DNA of 64,000 nucleotides from Fodinicola acaciae (GTDB taxonomy: Bacteria; Actinomycetota; Actinomycetes; Mycobacteriales; HKI-0501): contig NZ_WOTN01000002.1 in NCBI RefSeq assembly GCF_010993745.1, forward strand, positions 1,178,001-1,242,000, in the 5' to 3' direction. Below are positions 7,687 to 15,069 of this stretch, piece by piece; positions within the stretch are counted from its first letter, which is position 1, and each line of letters begins with the position of its first letter. A model generated the notes under the pieces. It was given only the letters and a program-made list of their open reading frames with translations, was not told the origin of the DNA and did not search any database. The position numbers and the translations under genes are program-made.

Positions 7687-8516
7687 GCTGTCCCGTCCTT
7701 GATGGCCGCGCAAACGCGTTCGAGCAATGCGATCGGCCGGGTGAGTTGGCCGGCCGTCGGCGCCGGCTTGCGGCCGGCGACGGTGTCGAAGAAGTCGTCC
7801 AGGCCCGGTGCCACATAGTCGGCGGCGAGTTCGAGCTGTGTCGCCACCGACTCCGACGACCAGCGCGCCTCGGCGTGGAATTCGGTGCCAGGCCCGGTAA
7901 AGACCAGGTGTACGGCGGTCGGGCCAACGGTCGTGATCGCGTCGATCCGGTCGTCATGCACCCGCACGGTCAACGGTCCCGGCTCGCCGTCCAACACCGA
8001 CAACGCTGGATCGACCAGGTGAATGCCGTAGAAGAACAGGCCGCTCCACGGGCTCGCCGGATCCGCCGGACCGTCGAGCCGCAGGTGGCGTGGAGCGCCG
8101 CGCTCGGCGCAGCGGCGTGCGATTTTCTGCCAGCCGACGGTGAACCGAAGCGGCGAATGCGACACCAGAATTCCGCCAGTTGCCTGCGCGATCATCGCAG
8201 CCGCATCGCGTACGCTCGTCGCGAGTGGCTTGTCGACGAAAGCAGGCTTGCCAGCGCGAAGAAACGGCGCGGCGCTGGCCAGATGCCGGGCACCGTCGCG
8301 GTCGCACACGACCGCACCGTCCACTGTGGACGCAAGAGTGTCGAGGTTGGGCGCGGGCGTCAGCGCCGGATCGAGCTCAAGCAGCTCCGTGTCGCGTTTC
8401 GGATCCAGGCTCAGGAAACTCGTCAGCCGCACACCAGGCTGACGCCGGTCGAGGTTCAGATAGCGGATGACCTGCTCCGCATGGCTGTTTTCGATGCCGG
8501 CCAGACCGATCCGCAT
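7683..8516 (-). CDS. Gfo/Idh/MocA family oxidoreductase
   Basis: A 277-residue NAD(P)-dependent sugar or cyclitol dehydrogenase candidate. The N-terminus MRIGLAGIENSHA is a variant Rossmann start. The motif FVDKPLATSV near residue 96 matches the family EKP signature with Asp in place of Glu. The C-terminal half holds the substrate domain with GLFFYGIHLVDP, where the His is a likely catalytic residue. At 277 residues it is shorter than the usual 330-380. Start and stop overlap its neighbours by four bases on both sides (ATGA), so it is tightly coupled to the enolase-superfamily and DegT genes. It probably makes or consumes the keto intermediate used by the aminotransferase. Confidence 0.87.
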   Translation of the reverse strand: MRIGLAGIENSHAEQVIRYLNLDRRQPGVRLTSFLSLDPKRDTELLELDPALTPAPNLDTLASTVDGAVVCDRDGARHLASAAPFLRAGKPAFVDKPLATSVRDAAAMIAQATGGILVSHSPLRFTVGWQKIARRCAERGAPRHLRLDGPADPASPWSGLFFYGIHLVDPALSVLDGEPGPLTVRVHDDRIDAITTVGPTAVHLVFTGPGTEFHAEARWSSESVATQLELAADYVAPGLDDFFDTVAGRKPAPTAGQLTRPIALLERVCAAIKDGTA

Positions 8517-9664
8517 CAGCGTCCTCCTCGCTCACCCGGATCGAAGCAGAGCGACTTCACCGCGTCGAGGTCGACATCGACGCCGAGCCCCGGACCCTCC
8601 GGCAACAACGCGTTGCCGTCTTCGACGCGTACGGTCGTGTCGCCGGCATAGGCGGACTCGACGAACTGCCGGCCGTTGAGGTCGACCGGCCGATCGATGC
8701 CGAAAGCAGCGAAAAGTTGCACGGAGGCGGCAAAACCGACTTCGGTGTCGGTCAGTCCCGATCCCATCAGCCGCAGGCCGGCGTGCTCGGCCAGCTGGCA
8801 CAACTGCCGCGACCTGGTCAGGCCGGCGTTGCGCTGCACCTTGGCGATGGCGATGTCGATCGCGTCGGCGACGACGAAAGTCAACAGGTCCGCCGGATGG
8901 CGCAGGCTCTCGTCCAGCGCGATCGGCAGTGACGACCGCGCGTGCAGGCGCTGCAGGCCGAAAACATCGTTGGCGCGCAACGGTTGTTCGAAGGCCGTGA
9001 CGCGGCAGTCGCGTACGGCGTCGGCGAAAGCGAGTGCTTCCGAGACGCTGTAGGCCTGGTTGGCGTCCACCCACAGGTCGGCCTGCTCGCCGGCGGCCGT
9101 ACGCACAGCCGCGACCAACGCGGCGTCGACCGCCGGCTCGTGGCCGACTTTTACCTTGAAACCGCGATATCCGAGTGCCGCGCCTTCGGCGACAGCGTCG
9201 CGTGCGGCGGCCGGCTCGGCGGCGGAGACGATCCAACCCAACGGCACGCGGTCGGTGCGGCGTTGGCCCCACAACACGTGCACCGGCACGCCGAGCAGCC
9301 GCCCGACGAGGTCGTGGACGGCCACGTCGATGGCGGACTTGGCCAGCGGCATGCCGGTGCTGAAGCCGCTCGCGATCGCGCGGTCCATGGCCCTGGCGAT
9401 GCCGTCGAGGTTCCACGCCGGCAGGCCGGTCACCGCCGGCGCCAAGTATCGTTCGATCGTCGCGAAAATCGACTCGACCGTCTCGTACGTCCACTGCGGT
9501 GTCGGTGTGGCCTCGCCCCAGCCGTAGGCGCCGCCGGCGCCGACACGCACCAGGATGCGGCTCGTCGAGGCGCCGCGGCTGGTGATTTTGCCGCCAGAGA
9601 TGGAGAAATCCCGGATCGCCGGCAGGCGTACGGCGTACACCTCGACGGTCTCGATCGCGGTCAC
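8516..9664 (-). CDS. Enolase-superfamily enzyme, MLE/mandelate racemase type
   Basis: A 382-residue enzyme with the N-terminal capping domain and a TIM barrel. Barrel motifs are in order: FKVKVG (Lys-x-Lys base pair), VDANQAY (metal Asp), FEQPL (metal Glu), ALDESL (metal Asp) and IAKVQRNAG (second-face Lys). A Lys on both faces is the muconate-lactonizing-enzyme subgroup pattern, which includes cycloisomerases, racemases and epimerases. Members abstract a proton next to a carboxylate, so the pathway probably has an acid sugar or similar acid. It overlaps the next gene by ATGA and follows the solute-binding protein gene by three bases. Substrate not predictable by eye. Confidence 0.92.
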   Translation of the reverse strand: MTAIETVEVYAVRLPAIRDFSISGGKITSRGASTSRILVRVGAGGAYGWGEATPTPQWTYETVESIFATIERYLAPAVTGLPAWNLDGIARAMDRAIASGFSTGMPLAKSAIDVAVHDLVGRLLGVPVHVLWGQRRTDRVPLGWIVSAAEPAAARDAVAEGAALGYRGFKVKVGHEPAVDAALVAAVRTAAGEQADLWVDANQAYSVSEALAFADAVRDCRVTAFEQPLRANDVFGLQRLHARSSLPIALDESLRHPADLLTFVVADAIDIAIAKVQRNAGLTRSRQLCQLAEHAGLRLMGSGLTDTEVGFAASVQLFAAFGIDRPVDLNGRQFVESAYAGDTTVRVEDGNALLPEGPGLGVDVDLDAVKSLCFDPGERGGR

Positions 9665-9667
9665 CGG

Positions 9668-11332
9668 CTATTTCCCGCCGCGTTCGGACAGTGCCTTGCG
9701 CAGGTCGTCGCGCACCTGGTCGCCGCCACGCTTTCGCCACTCCGCGGCGAAAGCGGTGACGTCGGTGACCGGCCGGCGTCCGGTGACGATCTGGGTCAGA
9801 TACGTGCTGGCCACCTCGTCCAGCGCCGGACCGAGCCGGTCTGCCACCTGTGAGGACAGGCCGTCGCACGGGTTGGCGACGCCGGTGCGTACGACCTGCT
9901 CGCAATATGCGATGATGTCCCTGGCCGCGTTGGGTTCGCCGGCGACATACCAGACGTTCGGCCGATAACCGTAGGTCAGCGTCGAGGCGTCGGCCCGGAA
10001 GGCGCTTTCGTCGATGAAGGTCGGCGCGCCGTTTTTCCAGGTCCAGTATTCGTTTTCGGCGCCGTTGAGCATGTATGTGTTCTCCGCGCTGCCAAACGGC
10101 GCCTTGAGCCAGTTGACCACGCGCAGGATCTCGTCCAGCCGCTTGTCGTCGGAGCCGGCTTTCGCGCTGATCGCGAGCAAACCGTAGACCGAACCACCGA
10201 GCCAGTAGGTCCCCACGCCGCCGTCGGCGCCCGGCACGACGTATGGCACGATGCCGCCGTTGGCGGCGCGCAGCGTGTCGTTGTATGGCGCCTGATGCCA
10301 GCCCTGCATGGAAATCGACAGGATCGACAGCTGCCCGCCGGTGAACAGCGACAGCTCCTTCTGGTTTTGCGTGCTCAGCGCGAGCGCGTCCGGATGGAAG
10401 CCGCCGTCCTTCCACACGCGCGCTGCGAATTCCAGTGCTTTGGCAAACTGCTCGCTCTCGTACATGTGGGTGAGCTCGTTGCCGTCGCCGCTCCAGATGT
10501 TGGGCACCTTGAACATCTGGTTGATGAACGGGTTTCCGTTGGTGGTGACGCCGAAAGTGGCCAGGCCGAACGCTTTCTGGCCGTTGCGGCCGACGTTTGC
10601 CTTCGGCACGCCGGTGAGAAACTTGTGAAACTCCTCAGCGTTGGCCGGCGGCGCGGTGAATCCAAGCTTCTTGGCCCAGTCCATCCGGATCCGCACCTGC
10701 TGGTTGCAGATCGGCACGTCCAATGGGATGCCATAGATCGTATTGTCGACCAACACCTGCCGCCATTGCTCCGGCCGGGTCCAGCCGATGTTCGGGTATT
10801 TCTCGATGCCGCTGCCGCCGAGCACGTCGTTGAGGTTGGCGAACGCGCCCTGACGCAGAGCGGAGTTGGCCGCTGCGCACGGACGCAGGATCGTCAGATC
10901 CGGCAAGTCTCCGCCGGCGAGCAGCGTGGCGAGCTTCTGCTCGTAGCCGTCGGCCGGCGCGATGGTCGGTTTCCACGTGACGCCAAGGCGTTTGTTGAGG
11001 CCCTGCCAGTATTTGTTGTGCGCCAACGGCGTCGGCTGGCCGGCCCAGGTCATCGTGTAGGAGGTGATCGTGCTGCCGCGGCCTGGCACCTCCTTGACGG
11101 TCGCCACCAACGGCCGCGGATATGTGCTGTAGCCATACGGAACTCCGGGGACCGATGAGGTGATGACGCCAGGAAACGTACGCGCTGGAAGGTATGTCGG
11201 GACGGTCAGCGTGCCACCGGCGGCCGATCTCGATCCGCCTGACGAGCATCCGCCGGCGACCGCCGTCGCGGCGATGCCGGCGCCGAGGCCGAGCAGGGCG
11301 CGCCGCGAAAGGCCCGTGGAGTTCTGCGACAT
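9668..11332 (-). CDS. LplA-type ABC transporter solute-binding lipoprotein
   Basis: A 554-residue extracellular solute-binding protein. It has a Tat-style signal (SRRALLGLGAGIAATAVAGG) running directly into a lipobox with lipidated Cys in AGGCSSGG, so it should be anchored to the outer face of the membrane. The large size and motifs such as KYWQGLNKRLGVTW and LLAGGDLPDLTIL match the LplA group, which bind oligosaccharides or complex sugars for Lpl-type importers. It is followed by three enzymes and preceded by its two permeases. No ATPase is encoded here; as is common for this class, a shared MsiK-like ATPase elsewhere would energise it (established for related systems, inferred here). Confidence 0.93.
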   Translation of the reverse strand: MSQNSTGLSRRALLGLGAGIAATAVAGGCSSGGSRSAAGGTLTVPTYLPARTFPGVITSSVPGVPYGYSTYPRPLVATVKEVPGRGSTITSYTMTWAGQPTPLAHNKYWQGLNKRLGVTWKPTIAPADGYEQKLATLLAGGDLPDLTILRPCAAANSALRQGAFANLNDVLGGSGIEKYPNIGWTRPEQWRQVLVDNTIYGIPLDVPICNQQVRIRMDWAKKLGFTAPPANAEEFHKFLTGVPKANVGRNGQKAFGLATFGVTTNGNPFINQMFKVPNIWSGDGNELTHMYESEQFAKALEFAARVWKDGGFHPDALALSTQNQKELSLFTGGQLSILSISMQGWHQAPYNDTLRAANGGIVPYVVPGADGGVGTYWLGGSVYGLLAISAKAGSDDKRLDEILRVVNWLKAPFGSAENTYMLNGAENEYWTWKNGAPTFIDESAFRADASTLTYGYRPNVWYVAGEPNAARDIIAYCEQVVRTGVANPCDGLSSQVADRLGPALDEVASTYLTQIVTGRRPVTDVTAFAAEWRKRGGDQVRDDLRKALSERGGK

Positions 11333-11342
11333 GGTGTTGCTC

Positions 11343-12218
11343 CTATCCCTTGACCGCTCCGGTCAGCACGCCTTTGCTGAAATACCGCTGCAGGAATGGG
11401 TAGACGATGACGATCGGCAGCGTGGACAGCACGACCACGGCCATCTGTACGGCCTCGGCCGGCGGCTGCGGCGCTTCCGGATTCTGGATCTGCGACAGCG
11501 ACGCACCCTGCAGGACGTACTGGTTGAGCACCAGCTGGATCGGCCATTTCGTGGCGTCGTTGAGATAGAGGATCGCGTTGAAAAACGAGTTCCAGTAGGC
11601 AACCGCGTAGAACAGCGCGATGACGGCGATGACCGCCTTGGACAGCGGCAGCACGATCCGCAGGAAGGTCTGCCATTCGCCGGCGCCGTCGATGCGCGCG
11701 GCGTCCAGCAGTTCTTTGGGCAGCCGCATGAAGAAGTTGCGCATCACGACCATGTTGAAGGCCGACACCAGGCTCGGCAGGATCAGCGACCAGTACGAGT
11801 CGATCAGCCCGAGTCCCTTGACCAGCAGGTAGGTCGGAATGATGCCGGCGGCGAAGAACATCGTGACCAGCACCAGATAAAGCACCGCGCGGGTGCCGGG
11901 CACCTCGCGTGTGCGGCTCAGGCCGTACGCGAGGGTCGCGGTGAGAAAGACCGAAAGCGCCGTGCCGACGAGCGTGATGCCGATCGAGACGAACAACGCA
12001 CGCGTGACCACGCCACCGCTGAGAATGCTGCCGTACGCCTCGAACGAGAACTCCGACGGCACCAGGCCAAACCGCTTGAAGGAGTTGTTGGTGCCGAAGG
12101 AGGCCAGCACGACGTACACGAACGGATAGACCATCACCGCGATGATCGCGGCGATCACGACGCCTTTGAGAGCGCGGACCGGAATCGACGCGCGTTCACG
12201 CCAGAGCGGTGTCGTCAT
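11343..12218 (-). CDS. LplC-type sugar ABC permease
   Basis: A 291-residue inner-membrane permease with about six helices. The cytoplasmic loop EAA motif is visible as ELLDAARIDGAGEWQTFLRI near residue 185, where the ATPase docks. The C-terminal PFLQRYFSKGVLTGAVKG ending is typical of the LplC/CUT1 class. The ATG overlaps the stop of the LplB permease gene by ATGA, and the binding-protein gene follows ten bases later. It forms a heterodimeric channel with the LplB-like permease and takes substrate from the lipoprotein. Confidence 0.95.
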   Translation of the reverse strand: MTTPLWRERASIPVRALKGVVIAAIIAVMVYPFVYVVLASFGTNNSFKRFGLVPSEFSFEAYGSILSGGVVTRALFVSIGITLVGTALSVFLTATLAYGLSRTREVPGTRAVLYLVLVTMFFAAGIIPTYLLVKGLGLIDSYWSLILPSLVSAFNMVVMRNFFMRLPKELLDAARIDGAGEWQTFLRIVLPLSKAVIAVIALFYAVAYWNSFFNAILYLNDATKWPIQLVLNQYVLQGASLSQIQNPEAPQPPAEAVQMAVVVLSTLPIVIVYPFLQRYFSKGVLTGAVKG

Positions 12219-13186
12219 CAGAAAAGTCCCTCCGCTCCGGACCTTTTGGCCAGCCGGTTGGCCGCGACGATCAGTACGGTGCCGACGATCCCCTTGAGCA
12301 GCCCGGCGGCGGTCGCGAGGCCCCAGTCACCGCCGACGACGCCGCGGAAATAGACGAAGGTGTCCAGCACCTGCGACGCTTCGGCACCGACCGCCGGCTG
12401 CTGCAGCAGGATTTGCTCGAAACCGACGGTGAGTACGCTGCCGAGCCGCAGGATCAGCAACAGCAGCGTCACCGGAATCAGGCCGGGCAGCGTGATGTGC
12501 CAGATCCGCCGCCAGGCGCCCGCGCCGTCTGCCGCGGCCGACTCGTACAACTCCGGCGGGATCGCACTGATCGCGGCGAAGAAGATCACCGTTCCCCAGC
12601 CGACGTCCTTCCAGATCACCTGCGAGGTGACCAAAATCGGAAAGGTGTCCGGGTTGGCCATCACGTTGACGTGGCCGGCGCCGAGCTTCGCCAGCAGGTC
12701 GGCCAACGGTCCGGCGCCTCCGACCACCGCCTGCCAGATCGCGATCACGATGACCCAGGACAGGAAATGCGGCAGATAGACGATCGTCTGCATGATCCGC
12801 TTGACCCGCTCGGAGATCAGCGAGTTGAGCAGCAGCGCCAGCGCGATCGGCGCCGGAAAGGCGAAAACGATCTGCAGGACGGAAATCACCAGCGTGTTGC
12901 GCAACGCGTCCCACACTGCCGGATCGGTGAACATCGCCGCGAAGTTGTCCAGGCCGACCCATGTCGAGCCGCCGAAGCCGAGAAACGGGGAGTAGTCCTG
13001 GAAAGCCGCGATGTTGCCGAGCAGCGGCAGATAGGCGAACACGACGAAGAACAGGAATCCCGGCAGCACGAAGGCATACATGTCGCGCTCGCGCCACATC
13101 CGGCCAGCCAGACCGGTGCCCGGCCGCGGCCGGGTCGGTTGCTGTGTCGGTTGCCGTAGGTGGCGAGCACTTCGCTTCAGCAGCAT
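12218..13186 (-). CDS. LplB-type sugar ABC permease
   Basis: A 322-residue permease with six or more helices, starting after a basic cytoplasmic tail (RSARHLRQPTQQPTRPRP) with MYAFVLPGFLFFVVFAYLPL. The EAA-loop motif is ELYESAAADGAGAWRRIWHI near residue 210. C-terminal VGGDWGLATAAGLLKGIVG is typical of LplB. It is the first gene of the six-gene sugar operon and lies divergent from the amidohydrolase; the shared 165-base gap holds a palindromic operator at 13261-13275. Confidence 0.95.
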   Translation of the reverse strand: MLLKRSARHLRQPTQQPTRPRPGTGLAGRMWRERDMYAFVLPGFLFFVVFAYLPLLGNIAAFQDYSPFLGFGGSTWVGLDNFAAMFTDPAVWDALRNTLVISVLQIVFAFPAPIALALLLNSLISERVKRIMQTIVYLPHFLSWVIVIAIWQAVVGGAGPLADLLAKLGAGHVNVMANPDTFPILVTSQVIWKDVGWGTVIFFAAISAIPPELYESAAADGAGAWRRIWHITLPGLIPVTLLLLILRLGSVLTVGFEQILLQQPAVGAEASQVLDTFVYFRGVVGGDWGLATAAGLLKGIVGTVLIVAANRLAKRSGAEGLF

Positions 13187-13260
13187 CGGCGCCTCGTGAG
13201 GTTGACCAGCCGTGTCTCAAAGGGCTGTTTCGGCTCTACGGCCAACAGGCTGACGGACTG

Positions 13261-13275
13261 TTGCAACGTTGTCAA
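13261..13275. promoter_or_regulatory. LacI-type palindromic operator between sugar operon and amidohydrolase
   Basis: TTGCAACGTTGTCAA, a near-perfect palindrome centred on AACGTT, is the shape of operators bound by LacI-family repressors of sugar ABC operons. It lies in the divergent gap, 75 bases from the LplB start and 77 from the amidohydrolase start, so one repressor could control both directions. On the minus strand it reads TTGACAACGTTGCAA, which includes a perfect TTGACA hexamer. No LacI gene is in this window. Confidence 0.55.
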
Positions 13276-13351
13276 GTCCCGATAACCTCGGGTACGCGTA
13301 GAGGTCATCGTCTGTCCGAAATTCAAATTTAGGACACACAAGGAGGGCAAG

Positions 13352-14107
13352 ATGGATGGTGTGGTGGTGGATGCGCATGCACATTTGGGGCCGTACAGCC
13401 GGTTCTTCATCCCCGGCCCGGACGCGGCGGCAATGGTCGCGGTGATGGACCGCGCCGGCGTACGGCTCGCCGTGTTGTCCTCGCATCGCGCCATCCAGCA
13501 CGACGCGCGCGCCGGCAATGTCGAGACTTTGCGTGCGGTCCAACGGTTTCCGGACCGCCTGGCGGGCTATGCGGTGGTCAATCCGTGGCAGTGTCCGGAA
13601 GAGGCCGTCGCGCGCCTTGCGGACGAGCCGGGTTTCGTCGGTGTGAAGGTGCATCCGGACCTGCACCACTATCCGCTGACCGGTCCGGCGTACGAGCCGC
13701 TGTGGGATTACGCCGCACGGACCGGCCTGCCGGTGCTGACGCACACCTGGCTGCCGTCCGCGTACAACACGCCGGCGCAGGCCGACGAGCTGCTGACCCT
13801 GTGGCCTCGCCTCCGGCTGGTGCTCGGCCACGCCGGCGGCACGGTCCCCGGAATGGCGGCCGCGATCGAGGTGGTGCAGCGCCATCCGACCGCTTTTCTG
13901 GAGCTGTGCGGCTCATCCATGACCGGCGCACTGATCGGCTGGCTGGTACGCGGCGTCGGCCACCGCCAGGTGCTGTTTGGCTCCGATTTTCCGTTTATCG
14001 AACAGCGAATGTCGCTCGGCCGGGCCGTCAACGCCGGCCTGCCGCCGGAGGCACTCGCCGCGGTGCTCGGCGGCAATGCGATGGCTCTGTTTGGTCTCGG
14101 TTGTTAG
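13352..14107 (+). CDS. Amidohydrolase-2 family metal-dependent hydrolase
   Basis: A 251-residue TIM-barrel hydrolase or decarboxylase. Metal-site motifs in order: DAHAHLG at residues 8-14 (HxH), GVKVHPD, LTHTW, LVLGHAGG and GSDFPF with the final Asp. The family acts on lactones, amides or carboxylates; in sugar clusters it often opens lactones, which would suit a pathway containing an enolase-superfamily cycloisomerase. The ATG is preceded by an excellent AAGGAGGG RBS. It is divergent from the sugar ABC operon and shares the operator at 13261-13275, so co-regulation is likely. Confidence 0.9.
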   Translation: MDGVVVDAHAHLGPYSRFFIPGPDAAAMVAVMDRAGVRLAVLSSHRAIQHDARAGNVETLRAVQRFPDRLAGYAVVNPWQCPEEAVARLADEPGFVGVKVHPDLHHYPLTGPAYEPLWDYAARTGLPVLTHTWLPSAYNTPAQADELLTLWPRLRLVLGHAGGTVPGMAAAIEVVQRHPTAFLELCGSSMTGALIGWLVRGVGHRQVLFGSDFPFIEQRMSLGRAVNAGLPPEALAAVLGGNAMALFGLGC

Positions 14108-14212
14108 AGCCTGTTGGTAGACGGTTGCGTTCGCGGGGGTGGGTTTTCATGGTTGTTGCGTTTTTGGGGGTGGTTGCGCCTTCTTCATCGGTGTGTTGGG
14201 TGGGTGGTGGTA

Positions 14213-14264
14213 TTCGCCTTCGCGGCGGGCGCTCCTGCGCGGAGGGCGACCTCAAGGGGAGGGG
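14213..14264 (+). repeat. 50-base G-rich module, copy 1
   Basis: About 52 bases containing TTCGCC, GCGGCGGGCGCTCCTGCGCG and GGGCGACCTCAAGGG. It matches the reverse complement of 14818-14869 with about one substitution and one or two extra G residues. Preceded in both copies by GGGTGGGTGGTGG-like sequence and GTTGTTGCGTT, so homology extends loosely for about 100 bases. Confidence 0.85.
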
Positions 14265-14323
14265 TGCGCGGGGTTTCGTTGTTGGTTCTGTTGGGTGCGG
14301 CGGGTGCGGTTGTGTTTGTGGTG

Positions 14324-14395
14324 TGGTCCGGTTTGTTCGTTCTCCCCGCCGGCGTCCGGAGGATGAGCACATGTCGACCGGGACAAACCGGACCA
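14324..14395. repeat. Fold-back with 13-base perfect arms
   Basis: TGGTCCGGTTTGT at 14324-14336 pairs perfectly with ACAAACCGGACCA at 14383-14395. The 46-base interior can form further short pairings (CTCC with GGAG). It lies between the G-rich module and repeat copy A. It could be part of a structured RNA or an old terminator; no T-run follows. Confidence 0.6.
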
Positions 14396-14456
14396 GGAGT
14401 GTGGCTGGGGCGCCGGCGGCGCTGTGGCGTCCCGGCGGGTGGCGTGAAGGTCCAGC

Positions 14457-14690
14457 ATGTGGGACGCGAAGGCATGTGGAGCGCTAAATGTCCGGCTTGA
14501 GAGGTTCGCGGATGGCATGAATGTCGAGTTACTTGCGTTGGACGCAAGGAACAAGGCTTTCACGCCGCCGTGATCTTCGGAGGCGGTGACGGGTGTGACT
14601 ACTGAGGCTGATAATGCCGTTGTGACTGCTGGGCTGCAACAAACGCCCGTTTTGATGTCTTGTTAAACAGGTATTACGCAGTCAGCCGCC
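14457..14690 (+). repeat. Intergenic peptide-frame repeat, copy A
   Basis: Part 1 (14457-14573) is a 38-codon frame with ATG start and TGA stop whose tail reads NVELLALDARNKAFTPP. Part 2 (14590-14690) carries GVTTEADNAVVTAG and later PVLMSC. Both parts recur, in the same order and spacing, in copy C at 54315-54565; copy B (14975-15062) has part 1 only. In the shared 11-codon VELLALDARNK core the three copies differ only at synonymous positions, which suggests the frame is or was translated. TTA and AGG codons are unusual for this genome. It could be a small-protein gene family or a mobile intergenic element. Confidence 0.7.
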
Positions 14691-14817
14691 CCAGCACGAT
14701 CGTTTGGCGTCCATCCCGACGGGTTGCTTCCCATACGTGACCGAGCAAGCCCAGGAGACCCAGCCCCGACCGCAACCGCCGCCCGCACCCTCAATGCACA
14801 CGATTGGCGGCCACGCG

Positions 14818-14869
14818 CCCCCTCCCTTGAGGTCGCCCTCCGCGCAGGAGCGCCCGCCGCGCAGGCGAA
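14818..14869 (-). repeat. 50-base G-rich module, copy 2 (inverted)
   Basis: Reverse-complement counterpart of 14213-14264, about 550 bases away. Here the module lies downstream of repeat copy B on the minus strand, whereas copy 1 lies upstream of repeat copy A on the plus strand, so the module and the peptide-frame repeat move independently. Confidence 0.85.
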
Positions 14870-14974
14870 AAACCCACCACCCACCCAACGCAACAACCAA
14901 GAGACGCAACCACCTCCCCAACGCACCAAACAGAAACCCAACCACCCCCAACCCGACAAACGGACAACCCAACC

Positions 14975-15062
14975 ACCCTTTGTTTCTTGCGTCTAGCGCC
15001 AATAACTCGACATTCACACCATCGATAAACTTCACAAGACAGACATTTAGCACTACACTAGC
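14975..15062 (-). repeat. Intergenic peptide-frame repeat, copy B
   Basis: On the minus strand this encodes VLNVCLVKFIDGVNVELLAL followed by DARNKG, aligned with copies A and C. It has TTG and CTA where copy A has CTT and TTG for the same Leu residues. The tail AFTPP is lost and replaced by G-rich sequence leading into the 14818-14869 module. No clear start codon precedes it; it begins directly after the stop of the ceramidase-like gene. Confidence 0.7.
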
Positions 15063-15069
15063 CCTTGGT

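Larger units (their letters stand above)
14108..15069. other. 962-base gene-free region built of repeats
   Basis: No conventional gene is convincing here. Contents in order: a G-rich stretch (14130-14290) with one copy of a 50-base module; a fold-back with perfect 13-base arms at 14324-14336 and 14383-14395; repeat copy A (14457-14690); an inverted second copy of the 50-base module (14818-14869); and repeat copy B (14975-15062), which ends eight bases from the ceramidase-like gene's stop. Base composition swings strongly between strands (G-rich first half, C-rich second half), unlike the flanking genes. Confidence 0.7.

Noticed and set aside
14108-15069. An insertion sequence or integrated element
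   Set aside because: No transposase or integrase remnant and no target-site duplication that I can see; only short repeats are present.
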